Part shown: one piece after another, positions 7,525 to 15,496 of the stretch
Layout of the letters: the number at the start of each line of letters is the position of its first letter
Numbering within the stretch: the stretch's first letter is position 1
Source: an uncultured Lachnospiraceae bacterium
GTDB taxonomy: Bacteria > Bacillota > Clostridia > Lachnospirales > Lachnospiraceae
Direction of reading: 5' to 3'
Length of the DNA stretch: 27,494 nucleotides
Assembly: GCA_934402515.1 (NCBI GenBank)
Contig: CAKRTZ010000027.1
Span: 1 to 27,494 of the forward strand
Notes under the pieces: generated by a model
The model's database searches: none
Told to the model about the DNA's origin: nothing
What the model saw: the letters and a program-made list of their open reading frames with translations, nothing else
Program-made: the position numbers and the translations under genes

Positions 7525-8454
7525 TTACGCGTTTTTGTGCAGCCGCTCATAGTATCCTGCTGCACTCTTCATCTCCAGCTTATGAGCCAGCATCTCGTAC
7601 TCTGCATCGGAGATCAGATCCTCCATTTTCTGCTCCACATTTAACTTCATCGCAATTCCAAATGCTACACTGGGAGCAAGAAGTTCATCGTCGCATACCA
7701 GGCATCGTTCCTGTACCCGTGCGCAATATGCCTCCGCCTCGTCTTCTTCCGGCATAGGAATCATGATCAGAAAAACATCTCCGTCATATCTTCCTATAAT
7801 ATACTCTGACTTTGCTTCCTGCCGGAGATAACCGGCAATGGCTGCAATTAACCGATCACTGTGCTCTGCACCGTAACGGTCAAACACATATTTCCAGTCA
7901 TTGATATTGGCCTCAATCAATGCCACCGGTGCGATTTCTGCTCTGTCAATCAACCGCATTCTCTTTTCAAAATAGGTTTTCGTAAGAGTACCTGTAAGGA
8001 TATCTCTCTGCTCAGGACGGTTGGATTCCAGATTCTGCTTCTGAAGTACCTCCTCCAGATAATCCAGATACTGTGCATATTCAATGTTAATATAATGGCT
8101 CTCCCCATACTCGGTGCAAAGCTGGCATACCTGCTGCAGTGCCTCCTTTGCAAGTTCCTGCATTGCCTCCGGTGTCCGATCCAGCTTATAATAGATATGC
8201 CCCAAAGTTCTGTCACATACCCGGAATTTCAGTCCCGGTTCCGCCACCACATTTGGTTTGAAGCCTTGATAAGATTCCCCCAGAATCATATAAGGCACAC
8301 CATGACGATCGGTAAAACAGATGTCCATCTGGAAAGTCTTTTGCAGCAGTTCCAGATTTTTATGTAAAACATCCTGCCGAAACAGATCATCCAGATTGTA
8401 GTTCTTAATGTTTTCCTTCATGCGCTTTTCTAACGGTGCAATATTGTATTCCAT
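7525..8454 (-). CDS. Degenerate GGDEF-domain protein
   Basis: 309 residues, no signal peptide or membrane segment. The C-terminal half (about 148-300) follows the GGDEF fold: DILTGTLTKTYFEKR matches the usual DxLTGLxNRxxFxxR entry, and IIGRYDGDVFLIMIP takes the place of RYGGDEF. The signature is DGDVF (224-228), so the catalytic Glu is Val. The upstream metal and substrate motif (usually DIDxFKxxND...GHxxGD) reads EANINDWKYVFDRYGAEHSD. It is therefore very unlikely to make cyclic di-GMP; it may bind a nucleotide or act as a scaffold. The N-terminal 140 residues (with CFTDRHGVPY near 46) resemble a small-ligand sensory domain followed by a helical linker, but I cannot name it. The ribosome binding site is a strong AAGGAGGGG. 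It lies 32 bp after the membrane-protein gene and is probably co-transcribed with it. Confidence 0.75.
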   Translation of the reverse strand: MEYNIAPLEKRMKENIKNYNLDDLFRQDVLHKNLELLQKTFQMDICFTDRHGVPYMILGESYQGFKPNVVAEPGLKFRVCDRTLGHIYYKLDRTPEAMQELAKEALQQVCQLCTEYGESHYINIEYAQYLDYLEEVLQKQNLESNRPEQRDILTGTLTKTYFEKRMRLIDRAEIAPVALIEANINDWKYVFDRYGAEHSDRLIAAIAGYLRQEAKSEYIIGRYDGDVFLIMIPMPEEDEAEAYCARVQERCLVCDDELLAPSVAFGIAMKLNVEQKMEDLISDAEYEMLAHKLEMKSAAGYYERLHKNA

Positions 8455-8486
8455 GTATGCCCCTCCTTCTCTTTCAACGATGCAGT

Positions 8487-10148
8487 TTAAATCTCTTCTG
8501 CCCGCTCCTGTACACGATTATAACAGGTCTGCACCACATAAGCAAAGTCCTGTGCATTTTTAAAATTACGCAGTGCTATGAATATTTTCTTCTTGGGATC
8601 CCCTGTGAAAACACGACATTGGATTCTGCTCAGTTCCAATTTCGTAATCTCCGCATAGGCAATATCTACATGCTTTTTCCCAAAAGGACGGTACCAGTGG
8701 ACGCCCCACTCGTCTGCGGTATAGGTAACCCCGGAACTGATTTTTCCAAGCCAGATTAACACAACTGTCCAGAATACAAAGAACAGGAAAATTGTCACGG
8801 CGCCTGCCACACTCTCATTTCCCAGCAGCGCAAGTCCCAGGAAAAGACCAAAAAGCACCATGAGACCACCCATGATATAGAGAATCACCGCATTGGATTT
8901 GGGCAGTTTCAAGGTCACGCTCATCTGCTGCTCTCCGAACTCGTCCGGCTCGCTGTAAATATTTTGGGGCTGATAGTTGGCGGGAACGGCTGCGGATTTT
9001 TTGCTCCGGATGATGCCGGGAACCCAGAATCCCAGGCAGACACCGCCTAACAGATAGCCCATCGCCACGTTCTGCCAGAAAGTGCCCCAGGCATCATAGT
9101 CTGTCATAAACTGCGTTGTGTTCTGCAAAGCTCTCCAGAAAGACACATATCCACCCATAATTTCATTGAGATGCTGGTAGTAAACAATGGCAAATTCCAG
9201 AAAATTCGCGCCAATAACCATCAATGCCGTAATGACAATGGACAGGGCAATTCCTGCCTTGTCGATGCCCTTCGCCAGCCATTTATAGCCGTTGATGGCA
9301 AGAAGTGCCATGGCAACTGCTGCCCAGCCGGACACATACCCCAGCATTCCAAGCACAATAATTAACGCCGAACCGATCAGTGCGCCACCGATGGCTCCCA
9401 GCACGCCTAACAGCCGGTTATGACTCACCAGTTCTCCCGGCACTTTCACATTCTGCTCGGAAAACATATCCGTCATTCCATAGGAAACGCCCTCTTCTCC
9501 AAACTGCCGGGTGACAGCCGCATTTTCTGTTTCCTGTAAAATCTTTTTGTATTTTTTTACCTGGTAAAAGGAAAAGGCAGACAGAGCCGCACCACTTACT
9601 AACAAAACAATAAAGGTATTAAAATTAGTGTAGGCAGTGGATTTTGCTCCCACCTGCAGATAATAGCTGCCAAACAGATCTGTAAAATTGTCAACGGCTG
9701 CATACTCCTCATCAAACAGTTCATTGTAGCACTCTATTGCCAAATCCCTGATTTCATCATCAAGGGGTGCTGCATAGCCCGTAATATTCTGCGGTTGTGC
9801 TTCATCCAGCATGCCGTAGGTATATGCCACAAGATCCGCATACTGTGCCGCATCCGCATCATCCATGCAGATGATATAAGGCTCCCAGTCTTCATTAAAG
9901 GCAAAATATAAGGACATTTTCCCGTAGGATTCATAGGATCCAAATGCCTCTGACATATACTGGGCCGGTACATAGACATACTGCTGGCTCTCTTCGGCAT
10001 AATATAAATCTTCCGGAGTCCCATCTTCCACCCGGTCTGCCATTCCCCAGATCAATGCTGCCACTGACAGAGCCAACAGAAGAATGCCTGCCACCGCCGC
10101 CACGCACCACCATTTTTGTTTTTTCCTGACTTCCTCTTTTGTATTCAT
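8487..10148 (-). CDS. Multi-pass membrane protein of unknown function with C-terminal PH-like domain
   Basis: I do not recognise the family. From the preferred ATG (AAGGAG ribosome binding site 9 nt upstream) it has 553 residues; an upstream in-frame extension to 10256 would run through a terminator U-tract and palindrome and is rejected. Layout: cytoplasmic Lys/Arg-rich start; membrane segment about 12-36; an acidic, Tyr-rich, probably extracellular domain about 40-170; membrane segment about 176-195; a charged cytoplasmic loop; four or so hydrophobic segments between 246 and 380; a cytoplasmic loop; two segments about 420-468; and a soluble tail 470-553 (GVTYTADEWGVHWYRPFGKK...) that reads like a small bacterial PH-type domain. 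The following gene is a degenerate GGDEF protein, hinting at a membrane sensor/signalling pair. Function is inference only. Confidence 0.65.
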   Translation of the reverse strand: MNTKEEVRKKQKWWCVAAVAGILLLALSVAALIWGMADRVEDGTPEDLYYAEESQQYVYVPAQYMSEAFGSYESYGKMSLYFAFNEDWEPYIICMDDADAAQYADLVAYTYGMLDEAQPQNITGYAAPLDDEIRDLAIECYNELFDEEYAAVDNFTDLFGSYYLQVGAKSTAYTNFNTFIVLLVSGAALSAFSFYQVKKYKKILQETENAAVTRQFGEEGVSYGMTDMFSEQNVKVPGELVSHNRLLGVLGAIGGALIGSALIIVLGMLGYVSGWAAVAMALLAINGYKWLAKGIDKAGIALSIVITALMVIGANFLEFAIVYYQHLNEIMGGYVSFWRALQNTTQFMTDYDAWGTFWQNVAMGYLLGGVCLGFWVPGIIRSKKSAAVPANYQPQNIYSEPDEFGEQQMSVTLKLPKSNAVILYIMGGLMVLFGLFLGLALLGNESVAGAVTIFLFFVFWTVVLIWLGKISSGVTYTADEWGVHWYRPFGKKHVDIAYAEITKLELSRIQCRVFTGDPKKKIFIALRNFKNAQDFAYVVQTCYNRVQERAEEI

Positions 10149-10198
10149 CTCACTTTTCTCCTTCAGCTTGTTGGAATGATCACCTGAACGCATCTTCC

Positions 10199-10227
10199 AT
10201 TGCATAGGAAATTCTTTCCTATGCAAT
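10199..10227. repeat. Palindromic repeat, copy 1
   Basis: Perfect 13-bp arms ATTGCATAGGAAA and TTTCCTATGCAAT around a 3-nt loop. It begins directly after the T7 tract of the terminator at 10228-10267 (minus-strand sense). A close relative occurs at 17010-17048 in the same position relative to the T-box terminator. It lies in the leader of the membrane-protein gene. Confidence 0.8.
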
Positions 10228-10267
10228 AAAAAAAGACCCACAGAATGTATCATCAATCCTATAGGTC
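10228..10267 (-). terminator. Intrinsic terminator after lrgB, overlapping the next promoter
   Basis: On the minus strand GACCTATAG (10259-10267) pairs with CTGTGGGTC (10235-10243) over 9 bp, with two G-U pairs and a 15-nt loop, followed by T7 (10228-10234). It ends lrgAB transcripts. Its 5' arm begins directly after the -10 box of the downstream promoter. Confidence 0.65.
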
Positions 10268-10296
10268 ATTATATCGAAACTTTACACTTCATACAA
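10268..10296 (-). promoter_or_regulatory. Promoter of the membrane-protein/GGDEF operon
   Basis: Minus-strand -35 TTGTAT (10291-10296), 17-bp spacer, -10 TATAAT (10268-10273). The predicted start near 10261 lies inside the 5' arm of the overlapping terminator, so its own transcripts cannot form the full terminator stem. Confidence 0.7.
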
Positions 10297-10300
10297 CCTT

Positions 10301-10993
10301 TTAATACAGGGATGAAAAAACAGTGGCACCGATTACCGTCAGAAGTCCTGCCACGGCAATGGAGAGGCTGCTCATGGCTCCTTCAATATCTCCCAGTTCC
10401 ATGGCCTTCGCAGTACCGATGGCGTGGGCGGATGAACCCAGGGCTACGCCCTTTGCAATGGGCTCCGTGATACGGAACAGCTTTAAAACCGGCTCTGCCA
10501 GAATATTACCCAGCACACCGGTAGTCACAATCGCCGCTACGGTGATGGTCACATATCCGTCCAGCTCCTCTGCCACACCCATTCCGATGGCGGTGGTAAT
10601 GGATTTCGGGAGAAGGGTCACATATTCGGTATGGGAAAGTCCCAATAACACAGACATGACTAAAATAGCTACCAGGCTGCTGAGAACTCCTGCCACAATT
10701 CCTGCCATCACTGCCTTAAAATTTTTTCGAAGAAGGGTCAGCTGTTCATATAGAGGAATCGCCAGGCTCACCGTTGCGGGGGTGAGAAACCAGCTTAAAT
10801 ATTTGGCTCCCTCATTATAAGTATCGTAGTCAACCTTACCCACAATCAATACCAGAATCGTTACGATAATAGACAGGAGCAGGGGATTGAACAAGGCAAG
10901 CCCGGTTCTCTTCTTTAACCAGCAGCCCAGCATGTAAACTACAAGACTCAGGGTCACTCCTGCCATGGCAGAATTTAAAAACAAATCATTCAT
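10301..10993 (-). CDS. lrgB: LrgB family membrane protein
   Basis: 230 residues, about six membrane segments, typical LrgB/CidB length. Family-typical stretches include FNPLLLSIIVTILVL near 36, WFLTPATVSLAIPLYEQ near 69, TLLPKSITTAIGMGVAEELDG near 126, and GVALGSSAHAIGTAKAMELG near 182. In staphylococci LrgA/LrgB modulate murein hydrolase activity, and in plants the LrgB homologue exports glycolate; some bacterial LrgAB pairs move pyruvate. Which applies here cannot be told. Its start overlaps the end of lrgA by 8 bp, showing translational coupling. The terminator at 10228-10267 follows. A two-component lytSR pair, common next to lrgAB, is absent. Confidence 0.93.
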   Translation of the reverse strand: MNDLFLNSAMAGVTLSLVVYMLGCWLKKRTGLALFNPLLLSIIVTILVLIVGKVDYDTYNEGAKYLSWFLTPATVSLAIPLYEQLTLLRKNFKAVMAGIVAGVLSSLVAILVMSVLLGLSHTEYVTLLPKSITTAIGMGVAEELDGYVTITVAAIVTTGVLGNILAEPVLKLFRITEPIAKGVALGSSAHAIGTAKAMELGDIEGAMSSLSIAVAGLLTVIGATVFSSLY

Positions 10994-11357
10994 GGTCTTT
11001 GCCCTCCTTCTTCTGATTATGACGGATGACCCGCTGGGTAATCCGTCCGCTGATTCCCATGACGAGAACGAGGGAAACCACGATAATTACCACCACCGGC
11101 ACCAGCATGGGTTTTAACACACCCCAGGATGCCATCAGACCCACACCGGCAGGAATAAACATCACCGGCATAATCTCGATGAGGAATTTGCCCACATCCT
11201 GTACATCATCCAATTTGACCACACCGGTCAGTAACAGGATGAAAAGGAGAACCATTCCGTAAATACTTGCGGGAATCGGTAAAGGCAGAAAATACTTCAA
11301 CGCCTCCCCCACAAAGGAGATGGCCAGTATAATCAGCAATTGTTTTAGAAATTTCAT
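10986..11357 (-). CDS. lrgA: LrgA/CidA family holin-like membrane protein
   Basis: 123 residues with four hydrophobic segments and a charged C-terminal tail (RHNQKKEGKDHE), as in LrgA/CidA. The signature LPLPIPASIYGMVLLF is near residues 25-40, and the central VMFIPAGVGLM near 70 matches the conserved family segment. It is the partner of LrgB in a membrane complex influencing autolysis or small organic-acid transport. Start: ATG with AGAGG about 8 nt upstream. It has its own promoter 35-62 bp upstream of the start codon, independent of the trp operon. Confidence 0.93.
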   Translation of the reverse strand: MKFLKQLLIILAISFVGEALKYFLPLPIPASIYGMVLLFILLLTGVVKLDDVQDVGKFLIEIMPVMFIPAGVGLMASWGVLKPMLVPVVVIIVVSLVLVMGISGRITQRVIRHNQKKEGKDHE

Positions 11358-11391
11358 TTCAATAACCTCTTTCGTAAAAACACTGTTCCTA

Positions 11392-11419
11392 ATTATACTT
11401 CCGGCACCCTAAAAGTCAA
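11392..11419 (-). promoter_or_regulatory. Promoter of lrgAB
   Basis: Minus-strand -35 TTGACT (11414-11419), 16-bp spacer, -10 TATAAT (11392-11397). It lies 38 bp beyond the trpA stop codon, with no terminator seen between them. Confidence 0.7.
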
Positions 11420-11456
11420 TGCACAATCTGCCAATTATTTACTGCCAACTGCCCTT

Positions 11457-12257
11457 CTAGTTGTTCAACTCGCGTTCAAAAGTCTGGATATAATCGGTGA
11501 TCGCCTGCAAATCATACTGACTGCGTTCCATAAGACGGATAAACTCAGAACCCACGATACAGCCGTCAATGATCTCCTTCATGGGAAGTACATCTGCTGC
11601 GGTACGGATGCCAAAGCCCATCATAACCGGCACCGGGGATACGGCTTTCACGCTCTTTAAGTATTCCAGTACATCCCTGTGGAAGGTGGCACTCTGTCCC
11701 GTCACGCCCATGGCAGAGACACAGTACACAAAGCCTCTGGCATTTTCCAATAGCATGGGAATCCGCTGTTTGGACACGGGGGAAACCAGCTGAATGAGAA
11801 TCGGCGCATCCTCCACTTTTTTCAGGGCATCCTCCAGCTCTCCCTGTTCCTCAAAAGGCAAATCCGGAATAATCAGTCCGTCCACACCCACTTCGGCGCA
11901 CTTCGCGGCAAAAGCATCCACGCCATAATAAAGGACGGTGTTGTAGTACATCATAAACACCAGCGGCTGCTCACAGCCTTCTTTTCGTAAGGCTTCCACC
12001 ATAGCAAACACTTTTTTCAGGTTGGTGCCCTGTTGGATGGAGCGGTAGGATGCCGCCTGAATCACAGGGCCGTCTGCCACCGGATCGGAAAAGGGAATAC
12101 CTAGTTCCACAATGTCCGTTCCTGCCTTTTCCTGGGTGCGGATAATCTCGGCACAGCCCTCCATATCGGGAAGTCCTGCTGTCATGTAGGTAATAAATGC
12201 TTTTTTCTGCTCTTTCCGGCAAGCCGCCAGTCTCTTTTCAATACGATTTTCTTTCAT
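11457..12257 (-). CDS. trpA: Tryptophan synthase alpha chain
   Basis: 266 residues, full length. Cleaves indole-3-glycerol phosphate to indole and glyceraldehyde 3-phosphate in the alpha2-beta2 complex. The catalytic pair is present: Glu51 in VELGIPFSDP and Asp62 in VADGPVIQ (Glu49/Asp60 of the enteric enzyme). The phosphate-binding GFGIRTAADV is near 214. The ribosome binding site is GGGGAGG. Last gene of the trp operon, 13 bp after trpB. No convincing terminator follows, so some read-through into lrgAB is possible. Confidence 0.97.
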   Translation of the reverse strand: MKENRIEKRLAACRKEQKKAFITYMTAGLPDMEGCAEIIRTQEKAGTDIVELGIPFSDPVADGPVIQAASYRSIQQGTNLKKVFAMVEALRKEGCEQPLVFMMYYNTVLYYGVDAFAAKCAEVGVDGLIIPDLPFEEQGELEDALKKVEDAPILIQLVSPVSKQRIPMLLENARGFVYCVSAMGVTGQSATFHRDVLEYLKSVKAVSPVPVMMGFGIRTAADVLPMKEIIDGCIVGSEFIRLMERSQYDLQAITDYIQTFERELNN

Positions 12258-12270
12258 GTCCGTTCCTCCC

Positions 12271-13455
12271 CTAGTTCAAATAGCCTTTTCCGCTAAAATA
12301 AGATTCCACCGTGTGCATATCCTTGTCGCCGCGCCCGGAAAGACAAACCACAATCGCCTGGTCTTTCGTCATGGTTTTTGCCTTTTTGAAGGCATAAGCT
12401 ACCGCGTGGGCACTTTCGATGGCAGGGATGATGCCTTCCATTTTGGACAGTTCTGCAAGTGCCTCCATCGCCTCATCGTCCGTGATTGCCACATACTGTG
12501 CCCGTCCCGATTCTTTTAAGTAAGCATGCTCGGGACCTACACCGGGATAGTCCAGTCCCGCGGAGATGGAGTGGGCAAGCTGTACGTTGCCATCCTCATC
12601 CTGTAACAGATAGGAGCGCATACCGTGTAAGGTTCCCGGTCTGCCCAGTGCCATGGCAGAGGCATGTTTTCCGGTCTCAATGCCCATGCCGGCTGCCTCC
12701 ACACCAATCAGTTCCACTCCCGGCTCATCAATAAACTCTGCAAACATACCGATGGAGTTGGATCCACCGCCTACGCAAGCCATCACCACTTCCGGCAGGC
12801 GCCCCTCTTTCTCCAGGAACTGACGCTTTGCCTCCACACTGATAACTTTCTGGAATTCTTTTACCATTCTTGGATAAGGATGAGGGCCTACTGCAGAACC
12901 GATAATATAGAAGGTATCCTCTGCCCGTTCTGCCCAGGTGCGGATTGCCTCGTTGGTGGCATCCTTTAAGGTGTTGGATCCGGAAGTCACGCTGACCACT
13001 TTGGCCCCCAGCAGTTCCATCCGCATCACATTTAAGTGCTGGCGCTCGATATCCTCCGCTCCCATGTAAACGGTACACTCCATGTCAAACAAAGCAGCGC
13101 CTGTTGCAGTTGCCACACCGTGCTGACCTGCACCGGTTTCACAGATGACCTTGGTTTTCCCCATGCGCTTTGCCAGCAGAATCTGTCCGATGACATTGTT
13201 AATCTTGTGGGCGCCGGTATGGTTTAAATCCTCACGCTTTAAGTAAATCTTCGTGCCATATTTCTCCGACAGGCGCTCTGCCAGATAAAGAGGGGTCTCA
13301 CGTCCCACATACTCCCGCAGATAATAGTTGTATTCCTCCCAGAACTTCGGGTCTGCCACTGCCTCGTCGAAGGCTTTCTCCAACTCCGCCAAAGTATTCA
13401 TCAGGGATTCTGCCACATACTGTCCACCAAATTCACCGTAATAAGTTTTTTTCAT
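12271..13455 (-). CDS. trpB: Tryptophan synthase beta chain
   Basis: 394 residues, the TrpB1 (standard) type. PLP enzyme condensing indole with serine to tryptophan. The PLP lysine is Lys84 in LNHTGAHKINN; the substrate loop ETGAGQHGVA and the PLP-phosphate loop CVGGGSNSIG are intact. Start: ATG with AAAGGAGG ribosome binding site. It lies 13 bp after trpF and 13 bp before trpA, matching the stoichiometric complex with TrpA. Confidence 0.98.
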   Translation of the reverse strand: MKKTYYGEFGGQYVAESLMNTLAELEKAFDEAVADPKFWEEYNYYLREYVGRETPLYLAERLSEKYGTKIYLKREDLNHTGAHKINNVIGQILLAKRMGKTKVICETGAGQHGVATATGAALFDMECTVYMGAEDIERQHLNVMRMELLGAKVVSVTSGSNTLKDATNEAIRTWAERAEDTFYIIGSAVGPHPYPRMVKEFQKVISVEAKRQFLEKEGRLPEVVMACVGGGSNSIGMFAEFIDEPGVELIGVEAAGMGIETGKHASAMALGRPGTLHGMRSYLLQDEDGNVQLAHSISAGLDYPGVGPEHAYLKESGRAQYVAITDDEAMEALAELSKMEGIIPAIESAHAVAYAFKKAKTMTKDQAIVVCLSGRGDKDMHTVESYFSGKGYLN

Positions 13456-13468
13456 ATCAAATCCTCCT

Positions 13469-14140
13469 TTAATCTCTATTTGCTCTCACCGCTTTGACAA
13501 ATCGTCTGATTTTCTCTTTTTCTTTTCCGGCAAAGCCTTTCCCTTCGGCAGGCTCTGCCTCCACACCGCTGGACACATCCACCACATCAGGATGTACCGT
13601 TCTGATAGCCTCTGCTACATTTTCCGGGGTTAAGCCCCCTGCCAGAAACAGTTTCTGTTCCTGTTTCCGGGAAATCTCTGCCAGACGATTCCAGTCAAAG
13701 GCTTTCCCACTTCCGGGACTTGCCGCATCGTAGAGCTTTGCCACGATGTTTCCTTCTTTATTGACTGATTCAGTCATTATTCTATCTTCGGACATCTGTA
13801 CCGCCCGGATCACCGGTAACGTTGCCTGACGCAGTATCTCCGGCTCTATCGCCCCATGAAGCTGTAGAAAACCAAAGCCCAGATTTTCTGCCTGTTCCAG
13901 CTGCTCTTTCGTAGGAGAGACCATGACTGCCACCGTCTGGATAGTTCTGCCGGTGCCTTGTTCCTGTTCCTTTCCATATACCAGCAGTTCTGCCGCCCGT
14001 TCTATCTCCAGGTTCCGCTTGCTTTTGGGACAAAAGAGCACCATCCCCAGATACTCCACCCTTTCCTCCAACAGCCACCGGATTTCCTGTTCCCTTGTGA
14101 TGCCACAGACTTTAATCTGTGGGGTTTCTATCCTTCTCAT
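13469..14140 (-). CDS. trpF: Phosphoribosylanthranilate isomerase
   Basis: 223 residues. Performs the Amadori rearrangement of phosphoribosylanthranilate to CdRP. The N-terminal IKVCGITREQE carries the general-base Cys12. The later conserved stretch LYDAASPGSGKAFDW carries the expected Asp, and FLAGGLTPENVAEAI and VDVSSGVE are the C-terminal phosphate-site motifs. The chosen ATG (14138-14140) overlaps the trpC stop as ATGA; a GTG at 14152 would add four residues. It is a separate gene, not fused to trpC as in enterics. Its substrate is made by TrpD, which is missing from this operon. Confidence 0.95.
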   Translation of the reverse strand: MRRIETPQIKVCGITREQEIRWLLEERVEYLGMVLFCPKSKRNLEIERAAELLVYGKEQEQGTGRTIQTVAVMVSPTKEQLEQAENLGFGFLQLHGAIEPEILRQATLPVIRAVQMSEDRIMTESVNKEGNIVAKLYDAASPGSGKAFDWNRLAEISRKQEQKLFLAGGLTPENVAEAIRTVHPDVVDVSSGVEAEPAEGKGFAGKEKEKIRRFVKAVRANRD

Positions 14141-14910
14141 AGCTGTTTCCACTCTCTGGCAAGTGCCATGGGTTCCGGCGCCTCCATCAGCACCGTTCCG
14201 GTAAGGATTCCGTCTGCCCCACAGACTTTCACAAAACCCACATCCTCTTTGGTGAGAAGTCCGCTCTCGGAAATGAGCAGGGTTTCCTCCTCCACCAGCT
14301 CTGCCAGCCTTTTGGTGGTGTTTAAGTCGATGGTAAAGTCCTTCAGATTCCGGTTGTTGACGCCGATAATCTTCGCATCCAGCCCCAGCGCCCGTTTCAT
14401 TTCCTGCTCATCGTGTACCTCTAAGAGCACATCCATCCCCAGATCGTAAGCCAGCTCATAAAACAGGGACAGCTCCCGGTCATTTAAGATGGCGGCGATT
14501 AAGAGGATGCAGTCCGCTCCCATCACCTTTGCCTCGAAAATCTGGTAAGGGTCGATGATGAAATCCTTGCGAATCATGGGAAGGGGGGTCATCTGGCGAA
14601 TCTGTTTAAAGTAGTTCACGCTCCCCCGGAAGTGATCCTGCTCTGTAAGGCAGGAAATGGCGTCCACTGACTGGTTGTACTGTGCAATCCGTTCTTCCAG
14701 GGAGATTTTGTTTGCCATCTCTCCGTGGCTGGGGGAAGCGTTTTTAAACTCTCCGATAATGGAAAGCCCCGGCTTTTTCATCACCTCATAAAAGGAAATG
14801 CTCTCCCGCTCACAGGCTACCGCAAGCTGTTTCATCGCCCCCTCGGAAATCTCCGCCTTTGCCTCGTCCAGCCGTTTTCTTTTATCTGCTACGATTTCGT
14901 CTAAAATCAT
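14137..14910 (-). CDS. trpC: Indole-3-glycerol-phosphate synthase
   Basis: 257 residues from MILDEIVADKRKR, the usual N-terminus; an upstream in-frame ATG at 14955 would overlap trpG and has no better ribosome binding site, whereas 14910 has AAAGGA about 10 nt upstream. Closes CdRP to indole-3-glycerol phosphate. Visible motifs: GEFKNASPSHG (catalytic Glu54 and Lys56), PMIRKDFIIDPYQI (Lys115), GVNNRNLKDF and LLISESGL. It starts 16 bp after the trpG stop, exactly where trpD sits in many clostridial operons. Confidence 0.97.
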   Translation of the reverse strand: MILDEIVADKRKRLDEAKAEISEGAMKQLAVACERESISFYEVMKKPGLSIIGEFKNASPSHGEMANKISLEERIAQYNQSVDAISCLTEQDHFRGSVNYFKQIRQMTPLPMIRKDFIIDPYQIFEAKVMGADCILLIAAILNDRELSLFYELAYDLGMDVLLEVHDEQEMKRALGLDAKIIGVNNRNLKDFTIDLNTTKRLAELVEEETLLISESGLLTKEDVGFVKVCGADGILTGTVLMEAPEPMALAREWKQL

Positions 14911-14926
14911 GTTCCGTGATTCCTTT

Positions 14927-15496
14927 CTACACATTTCCGTTGACAAAATTTTCAATCATCCGCTTGCCATGCTCGGTATAAATGGATTCGGGATGAAACT
15001 GTAAGCCGATTACCGGATAATCTCTGTGGCGCATCGCCATAATTTCGCCGTCCTCCGTTCTGGCAAAGACCTTGAGACATTCGGGAAATCCTTCCTCCTG
15101 CACTGCCAGGGAATGATACCTTGCCACCTTGATGCCATCGGGAATCCCCTGGAAAATACTGCTGCCATCGTGGTGAATCCGGCTCTGCTTGCCATGGTAG
15201 AGGCTTTTGGCGTAAGTGACCTTCGCTCCGAAGGCGGCGCCGATGCTCTGGTGTCCCAGACAGATTCCCAGGATGGGCTTTTTGTCATAAAAGTGTTTCA
15301 CCACATCCATGCAGATGCCCGCCTCTGCCGGGCTTTTCGGTCCCGGAGAAAGCACGATGCTTTCCGGATTGCAGCGTTCGATTTCTTCTAGGGTTATCTC
15401 GTCATTTCTTGCCACCTTGATGTCCGGCGTAAAAATTCCAAAATACTGCACCAGATTGTAGGTGAACGAATCGTAGTTATCAATCATCAGAATCAT
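14927..15496 (-). CDS. trpG: Anthranilate synthase component II (glutamine amidotransferase)
   Basis: 189 residues, a class I glutamine amidotransferase delivering ammonia to TrpE. The catalytic triad is intact: Cys79 in GICLGHQSIG, His168 and Glu170 in FHPESIYTEHG. MILMIDNYDSFTYNLVQYF is the typical TrpG/PabA start. It overlaps trpE by an ATGA junction (translational coupling). It stops after the amidotransferase domain, so it is not a TrpG-TrpD fusion. In some bacteria the same subunit also serves PabB. Confidence 0.97.
   Translation of the reverse strand: MILMIDNYDSFTYNLVQYFGIFTPDIKVARNDEITLEEIERCNPESIVLSPGPKSPAEAGICMDVVKHFYDKKPILGICLGHQSIGAAFGAKVTYAKSLYHGKQSRIHHDGSSIFQGIPDGIKVARYHSLAVQEEGFPECLKVFARTEDGEIMAMRHRDYPVIGLQFHPESIYTEHGKRMIENFVNGNV

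Noticed and set aside
10149..10256. N-terminal extension of the membrane protein to 10256
   Set aside because: The extension runs through the terminator T7 and the palindromic repeat and lacks a ribosome binding site; ATG at 10148 has AAGGAG at 9 nt.
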